From the NCBI GenBank assembly GCA_019828595.1, contig JAHQRK010000004.1:1860001-1924000 (forward strand): 64,000 nt of DNA. The letters run 5' to 3'. The DNA is from Aphanomyces cochlioides (Eukaryota; Oomycota; Saprolegniomycetes; Saprolegniales; Verrucalvaceae). The position numbers and the translations under genes are program-made. Numbering within the stretch: the stretch's first letter is position 1; every line of letters starts with the position of its first letter. Of this stretch, positions 51,001-61,038 are shown in pieces. The notes beneath the pieces are model-generated. The model was not told the origin of the DNA. It was given only the letters and a program-made list of their open reading frames with translations, and searched no databases.

Positions 51001-53752
51001 GACCAAAGCCGAGATTGAGGAAGATGCTGCCGGGAAATGTAGAGTCGCCAAGAGCATCGACACTTGGGTCTTCTTTAAGTGCAAGCCATGTTGGTTCTTT
51101 GCCCATTTGCTCATCCAGGAGAGCTTTTGCAGAGAATCGACGGTATGAAACTTGCTTTCGGCCTTGAATTTTACCTAGAGATCGGTTCAATTTCATAGTT
51201 CATCATGAGATCAAGCGTACCTTCGACTTTGCCTTTGCACAAGTAGACAAAAATGTCTGGAATTTGGCTCGCGTCCTTGGGCAAGAGCCACTTCTCCTCC
51301 TTGAGCTGGTTCCACACGACAAGACCCTTGTTATTCTCTTTTCTTTCAAATGCGAGCTCATTGAGACCGCATGTGACAATGATTTGCATCTTGGAATTGC
51401 GCGTGCCAACGCCAGATAGCGATGTCATCTGAGGAATGTCCGAGCCTGTGCCAAGGAAAGCTCGTACGATGTACGACGAGACTTCAGGATACAATTGACG
51501 TGGGAGTGGCGTCGTCTTGACACGTTGATTGACTTCATCCAAGTGGCGTTCATTCGGATTGATACGAAACGTGACCAGGATACGTCCACGGTAGAACGTC
51601 GCGAGGTCCGGAAATGTGTTCATTTCGTTCTTCGCCGAGTTCTCACCGGGAATAATGCTGCTGCCCGTGAAGTTCAACGGCGCGCCGTACAAATTAAGCC
51701 ACAAGGGACCGTAGGTCCCAGTAGACGACGCGCTGCACATCTTCTTGATCAAACGCAATGACTGATACGAGTGGGCGACAACTTCATCACTTCCGACGCG
51801 ATCCCAATCCTTGACAACCAGAGAAACTTTATTCGCCATGCTCGGTTCGCGCAATACCATCCACAACTCGTCATTGAAGGCAGGACTCAGCTGACGGCGC
51901 TCTCCATTCTTCGTCTTGACACGAGTGCGAATAGATTTCCCGCCACCTAGCGAACATTCCACGTAGGCATCAATCCCTTGCTTGAGTTTCTGGCCAAGGA
52001 CAGCCACGCTATCCATGGGCGGCAATTCTTCACCAACGTGGACTGAGACGATCAAAAAGTTGACTTCTTGCTTGACGCTGAGTGGCATCATGACGTTGCC
52101 AAGGCCGGAATCCTTTGGATCAATCGGTGGAGGTGGCACAAATTTGTCCCCAGGACCGACAATTGTAATCGAAATACGCAAATAGCCTTGAATACTGTCG
52201 GCACCGACAGCCGTCAGCCCAACCCACGTGTTGCAGATTTGATGGTTCAGCTTGGCGTAGATGAAAGACACGTCGAATTGAGTCTCGCCGATGAGCTCCG
52301 CACGCTGAAGGGTGTTTGCATCCATGACGCAGATTTTAATCGCGCCCATCTCGACCGCTTCCTTGTCCAAGTCGCGGAAAGTGAAAATAAGCACTTCATC
52401 CCACACCGCACTGAGAGTTTTCGACTTGGTGGCTGTGTTCTGGCTTTGTTCCATCACGTCAACGTACACGACGGGGTCAGAGGTGCCCGTGGCATCCTTG
52501 GCAACCAAATCACGGGCTAAGAATCATTTAGCTCATAAGAAGATATGGATGCCGACCTTCAATAATGTGTACTTGAACTGAATAGTCGCCCGATTTAATA
52601 TTGATATCTTCCAGCGCTTTGCGCTCTTCCTCGCGGGCTTTTTCCTTCTCTTCCTGCTCCTTCTTGAGCTCCTCTGGCGATTTTGTCGGTGCATTCTCGA
52701 GTGCATCCGCGTCAATCCCATCTTCATCCAAGTCCCCTGCCTATGAAAAACGATCATGATGGGAAGTAATCAAGCCAACAACTTACGTCAGGAACACCAG
52801 TAATCGTGTTGGTAATTTTGCTGAAAAGACCGACTTGTTTCTTCTTGTTCGAGTCCACGACGCTCGAGATGTTGTCCGTGTACGTCCAATGCAGCGTGGC
52901 AGTGAGCGTACCCAAGTCGCCCTTCTTGCGGAACTTTTTGTCCAAAAGCTCCAGTGTCAACGTTTGCTTGGCTCCATCTTGTAGCGTGTCGAGCGGGACT
53001 TTGACTTGCCCCATGAAATCGTTGAATGTGGCGTCAAAATCCTCCACGACAAAGAGGACAAATTGGCTTGGATCGTCGACGGGCAACTTGAAATGCTCAT
53101 TCCACATGCAGCTGAGCGTCTTGTACTTTGTCGTCGTGTTGAGTTTGGTTTTACCGCATGAAATGATCACGAGGGGATCGCTCGTACCTCCACGATCCAT
53201 GGCGGGGAGCCCAGTGGCGCTTTCGACAGTCACGTGGAGTACATTTGGAGGCCCCGTCGGGGCGGCAACGGCAATCGACGCGTCTCCAGCATTGGGATCA
53301 TGTTGTCCTGGAGGTGGGGCTGGAGGTCCATTTGCAGGTTCAAATGCCAAGTAGAGCTCGCCAGTTGCAACTTTCATGCTGCCAAATTTCGTCACAGGAT
53401 ACGTTCTTTCAACGCGCGTCCCGGACAAGATACAGCTTCTTGCCTCGTCGAGGGGCACGAGAACTCGACCGAGGGGGACATTTTTGAGGAAATTCTTGTC
53501 GTAAACAGTGCAGCAGAGATAATGCGCCGTGCGCAGGTCCACATCCCGTCCGATGACAAAATGTTCGTTCCAGAGAGGATTGATCGTCTTTTGCACGTCG
53601 CGCGTTTTGAATGGAGTGCTCTTGATGATCTCTTCATTGCTCCGGAGGAGCGTGAGCTCGACAAAAGGATCCGATGTCTTGTTGGAGCCAAAGCCGTCGT
53701 TGCCAACGAGACCCGTAGCGCGCTGCACGGTCACGCGGATCTCGTCTGCCAT
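48051..53752 (-). CDS. Ferlin-type multi-C2 domain membrane protein
   Basis: Nine exons: 53752-52787, 52740-52557, 52516-51221, 51174-50714, 50670-50110, 50070-49528, 49485-49324, 49282-48995 and 48950-48051. They sum to 5361 nt, 1786 residues. About eight C2 domains can be traced by their strands and Ca2+-loop motifs. Examples are VTVQRATGLV, VTVESATGLPAMDRGGTSDPLVI, VHIIEARDLVAKDATGTSDP, VNVFQGRQLPAMDDNGLSDPYIDV, VYILNGEGFQPMDPGF and VVIWKTKEVPNFDE. A ferlin-type DYDLIGGDDLIGST lies in the sixth or seventh C2. The C-terminus has one membrane anchor (FMCCLCCVAVMVAMYFLGPFINILIVML), as in tail-anchored ferlins. Ferlins act in Ca2+-dependent vesicle fusion and membrane repair. The size and C2 order match the family. 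The start is the first ATG of the frame; upstream codons use TTG only. Confidence 0.95.
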
Positions 53753-53899
53753 CGTTGCCAAAAGAAGAATTGAGCGAGTGGAGGCAAGTACAATTGTTCG
53801 ACGTCGAACTTTTTGCCCTCGCAGTTACGATGCCGTTTCGTTGCGCGACGATGTTCATGTTGTAGTGAAATTGTTTTATTGGAAAATCACATCTGCGGT

Positions 53900-54613
53900 T
53901 CATGCGTGGCGTTCTTGATTCACGGTTGCGAGCAGCTCTAGGAATTTCTGGGCTGGCTCGGTGCAATCATCAGCTCTACGTCCATTCTTTGCATCATCCC
54001 AGTCGTCATTTGCTTCAAAATGTGGGCTAAGAAGGCCAATTGTGCCTCGACCGTTTTCGTACGGCACAACGACACCAACTGGAGCATCCAAGCCCACGTA
54101 GGTTCCAAATGGAGCGCCTCCAACAAGGAGCATGGGCGAAAGGTCTGGTCCACCTTGATGATACGTGCCGTAACGCTTCCCGTCGACTTCAATTTGGAGG
54201 ATCTTGGCGTCGTCGTCATCCAGCTCGTCGAATTGAAAGAAAGAGTCGCCTTCTGCGTCACGCACGAGATCGAAATGCTCGGCAGCTGCGGAATACGCGC
54301 CGAGACAAATGCCAAGGTATGCACCTCCTTTCGCAACAAAAGCTTTGACTGCCGGCTTGAGTTTGCGATTGCTTTTAAAGTAGTTTGCGAATGAAACATC
54401 CACGTCGTCCCCACCGCCAGGTTGAACATACAATGCGCGGTGGATTTCCGAAGCTGGGATGCGTCCCAGAGCAGCGTGAACGGCTTCAAGAGACACAACC
54501 TGCACATTTGGAATCCCAAGGCGTCTCAGTAAGGCTGCAGCATCATGGGAACAGGTCGGATTCTCGTTCTTGGGATTCAGGAACACGATCGCCGTCGTGA
54601 ATGATTTCGTCAT
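53900..54613 (-). CDS. BPL_N-type class I glutamine-amidotransferase-fold protein
   Basis: A single exon of 237 residues. The nucleophile elbow GAYLGICLGAYSAA places Cys103, and LLSPHFE supplies His198 and Glu200, a complete C-H-E triad of the class I GATase fold. QPGGGDD (64-70) and YHQGGPDL are motifs of the biotin-protein-ligase N-terminal domain (BPL_N) group. The domain stands alone here, without a biotin ligase catalytic part. Substrate is unknown; related stand-alone proteins are annotated as uncharacterised amidotransferases. It lies 147 bp upstream of ferlin on the same strand. Confidence 0.85.
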   Translation of the reverse strand: MTKSFTTAIVFLNPKNENPTCSHDAAALLRRLGIPNVQVVSLEAVHAALGRIPASEIHRALYVQPGGGDDVDVSFANYFKSNRKLKPAVKAFVAKGGAYLGICLGAYSAAAEHFDLVRDAEGDSFFQFDELDDDDAKILQIEVDGKRYGTYHQGGPDLSPMLLVGGAPFGTYVGLDAPVGVVVPYENGRGTIGLLSPHFEANDDWDDAKNGRRADDCTEPAQKFLELLATVNQERHA

Positions 54614-57600
54614 GATGACCTCAAAAATATCAAAATGAACTCAAAAATATCAAAATATTGATACTTTTATTGACATTTTGTCAAAACTTGGACATAATTA
54701 ATATACACACACGAAAAAAAACCGACAAATTTCAGACTTTTGATTGGACAACCGACACAAAATCGTTCTCTGATTGGTTGTAAACTCATTCGAATCAGGT
54801 GATTGGACGAGGAAGTTGTAGCGGCCGACACATATCGTTAACATTTAACATGTACAGCGTTTGATTGGCTAAATTACAAAAAGTCATTGTTTTAAATGAA
54901 ATCGTCTGTTTTACAAGGTGCAGATTGAGCATCATCGTTATAGAAATTCTGCACTAGACTCTCCATTAACACGTGTGATGAGTCTAAAGATGTTTCCCGG
55001 TTTATCTAATGCATGATCAAGACCGTGTGCCTTAAGTCGCTAAAACATGAGGCGATATTGGAGTGAGACCTTTATTTTCATACATGGTGCTCTGTGCCAG
55101 TATTACGTACTTATGTTTTAGCGCATGTTCAGTGCATTGACTATTCAAGATGACGGCATTTATTCCTGTTCGACACATTCAAAGGCATCGCTCTTGGTAG
55201 TAAATGCAATCAACATGCCTTACATCACAGCTATGGTAAGCTGACACTAGATTAGAGTTGCATCATGTTCAGAGCATGCCTGCATTATAATCTCACAACA
55301 AAATCGGGCGATTTTGAAGCCTAACTTGGAATCAAGGTTTGTTTAGCTTCAACATCGCCTAATATTTAGACAGCTTTGAGTACACGCTCTCTATCATGCA
55401 GTCGATGACCTGAGAAGCATCATACAGATCATGACGACTAATCCAATGTGCATTCAATGACTGGTTGTGACATTCGCAAGAACCTAAATACTTGACGCAT
55501 GATCTCGTTCTAGGGAATATGCTTATTAACGAATTAATATAACCGAGTAAAACTATCACGCTGACGCAAGCCGTTGTCTTCTACAATCGCGCAGCATAGC
55601 AAACACATCCAGTAGAGTTATTAGGGTATGAGGCCTCAACTCGAAAGGTTGTCGATTCCATTGTGGACAAAGTCAATCGAAATACTAACGTAAAGAGCCA
55701 ATTATTCGGTCTATTGAATTTGAGTTTACGATGGTTTTTGGGCCATATCACTGTCTGTTTTCTGCTCTGGACACGCCAAAATGATAAGGGCATTCCTGTC
55801 TAAACGAATACACTGGAAAGGATTAATTAAACTTGTCCTGCTTGCAATGTTCCACATTGCGTTAGGATCCGAGGGAAGTGTAATGTGTTTTTTTTAACGT
55901 ACAATTGGGTATTTGATCATTTTCTATACCATTTTTGTCAAATTTACATAAATTTACGTATTTGAGTCCGAAGTAACCTCCATGCGAAATCTTGCATTAA
56001 TCAATAAACTGTGCGAAAACGTTTTTATTATATCCAAATCTTCATACACGTCCTTCAAATTACCTACGAAATATTGTCGATTTCATTCTAAATTGTGAGA
56101 GGGGTTTGAAATGTATATAATGACTGCAACTGTGATATGATTCCTATCACACCGAATGACGCAATATGATTGGAAGTTAATATAATAGATTGACTTGACG
56201 AAAACACAACATGAACCTCATGAAGATATTCCAGAAGCACATACCAGCAGTACTATCATGCCTAGTCCTCCTTCATGCTAACTGTAATCGAAAGTTTTCC
56301 TTTTCTGTCTCTCGTTGTTCTGTGCCGTTTCTCACTCCGGCTATACAAAAGAAATATTGACACATCGAACTCATGTGCTGCAATCTAAGTGAATGAATCA
56401 TGTACCTTGTAGAGGGTGTTTATTGTGCGTGGTGCTGATTCAATAGATTATTGCTCTACTACCTACTTTTCAACATGTAGAGGGGGATGCGAGATTTCTT
56501 TTAGACTTTGGCAACGTCAAAAGTTTATAGGGTTATGAAGTTGTGGCGAAGATGTGAAGATCACATCCGTCATCATTATTTATGACTCCTACAGTTTTGT
56601 TTTTGCCTTAATTGACTATTCGTATAGTTTTCAAGATATCCACAATGCTTTGTGTTTTGTGCTCGACATTTGCATATGCTAACAGTACAATCAGGCGAGT
56701 GAGCGCAAAAAACGTCAACAAGTGTCGTGTTCTGCTGCAGCTAGCCTAGCTTATATCCGTGCTAGACGTTAAATTTATTCAGAGCATCTTTGTTTCTTGG
56801 TTAGACTTCATGCTGGCGACTAAATGAAGCTTCATATCTGCCAATATTTGTTTGTTGAAAAACCGTGATAGAATCTCTATCACAGTTGCTCAGAATTTTG
56901 CACATTTCAGATCTGCATACTGAAATCAAGTCAAAAACTTGTTTTTGAAAATGTTTTTCAGGCAACTGTGATAGATTTCCTATCACACTCAGATACAAAA
57001 AGATCATGTTTTTATCATAGATGCAGCAGATGTATCGATCTTTCAAATCGATCTGCAAATCGATCAGCCAATCAGATTCGAGTATTTACCAAATTCACGC
57101 AAAACACACCCTAACACACGTGACATTAACTTGGCCAATGTACTGTACTGTACAGTGATCCGGGAAATAAAAGACCACAGGTGATTCTTCGCTGATTGGA
57201 CAGTTTCATGCTGAACACCGACTCCATATACTGTAATAAATTTTAACCTGTTAAATTGCATATTGCATTTGGGAAAAAGACGAAGAAACTTGTATTGGAT
57301 AAACGTGCAAGACTTCATATACTATGAAAATTGCTAAAAATGAAGAATTACACATATGTGTCATGTGATCGATCGAAAGTCTTCAGTGCTGTTGAAGAAA
57401 CATGGAAAACTCTATAATTTTATATTTGGTGCATTCATTTTGAAGATGTGTCATTGAATCATTGAACAATGTATCATCCCATTTGCATATCGTTTCTTTG
57501 AAAATAATGCCTGTATTTTCAACAACAACTTCTTCTACGACAGCACTTAAAACCTTTAGCTTATTTAGGAGCACCGTAGTTTACTTGTGTTTGCGCGTTT

Positions 57601-58016
57601 ATCTGGCGATGAAACGATGGTTGACCTCCTGTCATATTTATTTCTTGTTAAAATTAATACGATTCATTTTCACGGTTCAATAGAGGGTTAGGGTTTGTTG
57701 ATGGTCTTATATTTCCCGGATCGCTGTACTTTCCTTTTATACTTGACTTCAATATGATCAAATCGATTTGGAAATAAATTTGATTTTGGTAAAAAAATAC
57801 TATTAATAGTACAAATTTGAGTGAAAAAGACAATATAATACAACTTATTTTTCTATATCACAGTCACTTCAAGGATGCGTTGTGAAGTGAGTAATTTATT
57901 TGCATTCACTTCAATACTTTAATCTATATTTAATTTATATCACACTGCATTAATGTGTGATGTAATTATGTAACCTATTAAATCCAATTATCAGAGTCGT
58001 CACTTTTCAACTCACG
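54614..58016. other. AT-rich, gene-poor region with small hairpin repeats
   Basis: No protein-coding gene is supported over these 3.4 kb; the ORFs present are short (under 85 codons) and of low complexity. CCAAT boxes in both orientations cluster at 54740-54870 upstream of the BPL_N gene. Three 19-nt hairpins with GTGATA(G)/(C)TATCAC arms lie at 56132, 56865 and 56968. A related palindrome is at 57939-57961, and two blocks (57064-57125 and 57747-57836) are repeated downstream of the SET gene. The sharp change of composition after 54.6 kb suggests repeat-rich heterochromatin-like DNA. Confidence 0.6.
56132..56986. repeat. Three short hairpins GTGATAG-N5-CTATCAC
   Basis: Copies at 56132-56150 (arms one base shorter), 56865-56883 and 56968-56986. 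Each is 19 nt with inverted arms and a 5-7-nt loop of different sequence, and each is embedded in CAACTGTGAT/ATCACAGTTG-like context. The arms are conserved while the loops differ. Confidence 0.75.
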
Positions 58017-58706
58017 ATGTCCGTTAAATACCCAGGATGCCCTCTCTACTTTTCAAAGCGTGCAAACATGAAACGTCATACTTCAAAATTTCATCCGAAT
58101 GTGACTGTGCCAACTTTGCGTACGAAAAAGACTGATTCGGAGAGAAAAGAAGCCAAAAAGATTCGAAACAAGATGGATTATGAACGTCGAAAAGTCGCAC
58201 TTATTCCGAATGGACGAAGCAAACGAAGTTGCACCCTCAGGGCAACTTATCGCGAAAAACTCACTGAAACCGATGCTGCAGAGCGTGGTTACTTGACAGC
58301 CAAAGATCCAACCGTTGAAGTAAAACCGTCGAACTTGAGAGGGGCTGGCAATTGTGTATTTGCAGCTGTCGATTTATCTGAAGGTATTTTCATATCAAAT
58401 TATTACTGAGGATGAACAATAGGTGACTATGTGACAATATATCAATGTCAGACGGATACTCCTCCAGACAATAGATGTACTATTGACTTGGGAAGAGGTG
58501 AGAAATACGGTATTCGTGAGATCCCGGTAGATAAAATTTGCTACGCTGGAACCTTTATCAATCGCAGTATTCGAGGTACATATTTCAAAACCAATTGCAC
58601 TTTCGATCATTATGTGGATGGCCAAATTTACATTCGCATGACTCGCGATGTGAAGAAGGGTGATGAGTTGTTTACTGTCTATGGTAAGGGATACAGAATC
58701 ATGTGA
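58017..58706 (+). CDS. Short SET-domain protein with N-terminal zinc-finger-like segment
   Basis: Two exons, 58017-58383 and 58423-58706 (intron 39 nt), give 216 residues. The first 28 residues look like a C2H2 finger that has lost its first Cys (YPGCPLYFSKRANMKRHTSKFH). A basic linker (KKIRNKMDYERRKVAL) leads to a compact SET domain: NLRGAGNCVFAAVDLSEGDYV (SET-N), AGTFINRS (position of the usual NHS) with YFKTNC, and GDELFTVYGKGYR (the C-terminal tyrosine motif). There is no pre- or post-SET region with cysteines, as in small viral or microbial SET enzymes. Substitution of His by Arg in the NH motif leaves activity uncertain. It lies isolated in AT-rich repeat DNA next to a mariner relic, so it may be part of a mobile unit. 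Confidence 0.75.
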
Positions 58707-58887
58707 TATATTTAAGGAAATGTATAATATATCTCTGTGCTTCATACTATACATTGACTGAATATTTGTAAAATATGTATACGATAATATCAATTGAGTC
58801 AAGTATATGTTTCCTACCGTTTTTGAATGTGCGTTTTAGATAATATTTATCAGTACGCACCAAGGTTCCAAATTAAAAAAAACAACA

Positions 58888-59335
58888 ATGCGTGCCAACA
58901 TGGACTTGACAAACTCCGATCGCAATTCAATCCTACAGCAGCTTCTGATACGTATGACCGGCCACAAGACCCTTCGGCATATTGCACTGAATGATGTTGC
59001 AAAAGCTTCAACAATGACCAAACGAAAGTGAGCAGGATTTCGTTTGGAGCCATGGTTGAAACGACAATAACAAGACGAGGCTATGCCAAAATGTCGACTC
59101 ATGCGAAAACGAGCGCTGTGGCCGACGAGTGAAACAGGGCGCCCTTGCTTCGCATCACCAACACTGCCCAAAGCAGATCGTATAACGTGCAGGACAATAA
59201 CAAGCGCGTTGAATAAACTTTGTTCAACGTTGCACGACTAGTAGAAACGAGAAATCTTCGTCAAATCTTCGAGCTCAATCTGTCCCCCTTGACCAATGTC
59301 AACAAAGTGTTTCAACTTAAGTAGATCTTAGATCA
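58888..59335 (+). pseudogene. Tc1/mariner-type transposase relic
   Basis: From the ATG at 58888 the frame reads a helix-turn-helix start typical of oomycete mariner transposases (LTNSDRNSILQQLLIRM, HIALNDVAKASTMTK) and stops at a TGA. Shifted frames continue with CGRRVKQGALASIT-like sequence and TLFNVARLVETRNLRQIFE then LTNVNKVFQL, which match the second DNA-binding helix region. Several stops and frameshifts and the lack of the DDE/D catalytic part show it is dead. Recognition is by motif order, without alignment. Confidence 0.6.
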
Positions 59336-59350
59336 CTTCCACGCTATGTC

Positions 59351-59950
59351 GTCTGTGTCTTCTAGGACGAGTGTGCGACCTATATATTCTAGTTTGACTG
59401 TGTGAGCAGCTCTATCAGGAGCCACAGTGCGTCGTGTATTTAAATAATGAGATGTATTGTGCTTTTGATACAAAATTGTGAGGAACGGTTTGAATCGACC
59501 GAGGTTTGGAATCGACTCCGAATCGAACGGGCTTCTCTGATTGGCTAGAATTAAAAATTAAAATTAGTCAGCCAATCAGAATCGATCAGCCACCTGACTC
59601 ACGCAAAACACACACTGACACACACCACTTCAGTATTATGAAATCGATTTGAAAATGAATTCGCATTTTGGTCAAAACCACAAATTTGGTTGAAAATGAC
59701 AATACTTTTCATATTCAGACAACGAAGGCTTCTGCATCTATCTCGTCTGTGTCGTCTAGGACGAGTGTGCGACCTATAATTCTAGTTTGACTGTGTGAGC
59801 AGCTCTATCAGGAGCCACAGTGCGTCGTGTATTTAAATAATGAGATGTACTTTTCATATTCAGACAACAAAGGCTCCTGCATCTATCTCGTCTGTGTCGT
59901 CTAGGACGAGTGTGCGACCTATATATTCTAGTTTCACTGTGTCAGCAGCT
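59351..59950. repeat. Repeat X: three direct copies (about 105 bp)
   Basis: A block beginning GTCTGTGTC(T/G)TCTAGGACGA and ending AATAATGAGATGTA occurs at 59351-59456 and 59745-59849, and a truncated third copy lies at 59890-59950. Copies 2 and 3 also share an upstream segment (CTTTTCATATTCAGACAAC). Between copies 1 and 2 lie the blocks shared with 57064 and 57747. Confidence 0.85.
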
Positions 59951-60150
59951 TAAGGGGGGATAACAGAGTAAAGTATATGTTGTATGATCGAATTACTCGC
60001 GTGATGGATTGACGACTTATTGCATTAGTTTAAGGGAGGGATAACAGAGTAAAGTATATGTTGTATGATCGAATTACTCGCGTGATGTATTGACGACTTA
60101 TTGCATTAGTTTAAGGGTGGATATTGACGACTTATTGCTTTAATTTTAGG
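59951..60150. repeat. Repeat Y: tandem units of about 80 bp
   Basis: Two nearly identical units beginning TAAGGG(A/G)GGGATAACAG start at 59951 and 60031, followed by a shortened third unit from about 60112. The units contain GATCGAATTACTCGCGTGAT. Confidence 0.85.
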
Positions 60151-61038
60151 GTGGATAACATTGTATACTCGTTACTGTATACTGATTATCACGGATTTTG
60201 GATAATGTTCACGTGCATTATTTGGTCAATCATATATCAGTATATGTTGTATGTGTTGAGACTTCTAGAATGTAATCTCAACTTTCACATTCGAGAAAGG
60301 TCTCTTAACTATAAAACAACTTGTATATTGCGTGTTCCAGAAGACTCCAGAAGACAAACGAAGACCACAGAATTCACACTAGGCCTAGCTAGCTTTCATG
60401 TTAAACAACATCTAATTCACTTTCCAACTTCCCTTCTAGAGGTTACGAGCCCTCTACCGCCGCCGCTGCCGCCACCGTTTGACCTAGCCTCCGACGCTAG
60501 ATCAACCGCCCGAAGCCCAGCCGACCCGCCGCACCCCGCCGAGCCCCGAGCCGCCGCGTCCCGTCGCCTTTCCTGCCGCCGTCCCGCGAGCCCGCCTTTG
60601 AGCCAAAAGTCGCCGAAGCGTGCGCAGAAGACAAATCAACTTCAGCAGCACTACAGATCCCTGCCTGGACTCCTTTTGTGAGATCTCGGGTAGTACACTA
60701 AGGAAAGGGCTGTAAGCTGAACGTTGATTGGCTGAACTCCTAGTTGAGTTTGCCGTATTTTATCAAGCCTTCAAGACACCAAGTCATTCAAGACACACAT
60801 TCCCGGTTTCCGTGACACACATTATCCGGATCCGGAAGACAAGTCAAGCGCAAGACATCTCGATCTTTCCCGACGCACCAAGGAACATTCCGGGAACAAG
60901 ACCATCACTCGTGACCATCACTCACAACTGAAGTCACGACAAGTCAAGGAAGTTTGGAACAGTCAACAACACAAATATCAAGTTTCGAGGTTTTAACATT
61001 TCTTCAAGACAATTTCTTGATTTAATCCTACTTTAACT
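60151..61038. other. Leader/LTR region upstream of second copia gag, with GC-rich island
   Basis: No 3' LTR is available inside the window to delimit the 5' LTR, which should end before about 60700-61000. The stretch 60455-60605 is unusually GC-rich (runs of CCGCCG, CCCGCC, CGCGTC) in otherwise AT-rich DNA. A CCAAT box (reverse, GATTGGCTG) lies at about 60724. The open frame through the island is low-complexity Pro/Arg/Ser and not considered a gene. Confidence 0.4.

Noticed and set aside
54614..57700. Short ORFs of 60-85 codons in the AT-rich region
   Set aside because: Length and composition are as expected by chance in AT-rich DNA; no motif, signal or splice pattern supports them.
59351..60150. 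CRISPR array or telomeric repeat
   Set aside because: Units are long (80-105 bp) with no regular unique spacers, in a eukaryotic genome. The TTAAGGG word occurs only once per 80-bp unit, not as a short tandem telomere repeat.
60124..60681. 185-codon forward ORF across the GC-rich island
   Set aside because: It joins AT-rich low-complexity sequence to a Pro/Arg/Ser-rich GC tract, has no recognisable domain and lies in the probable LTR/leader of copia 2.
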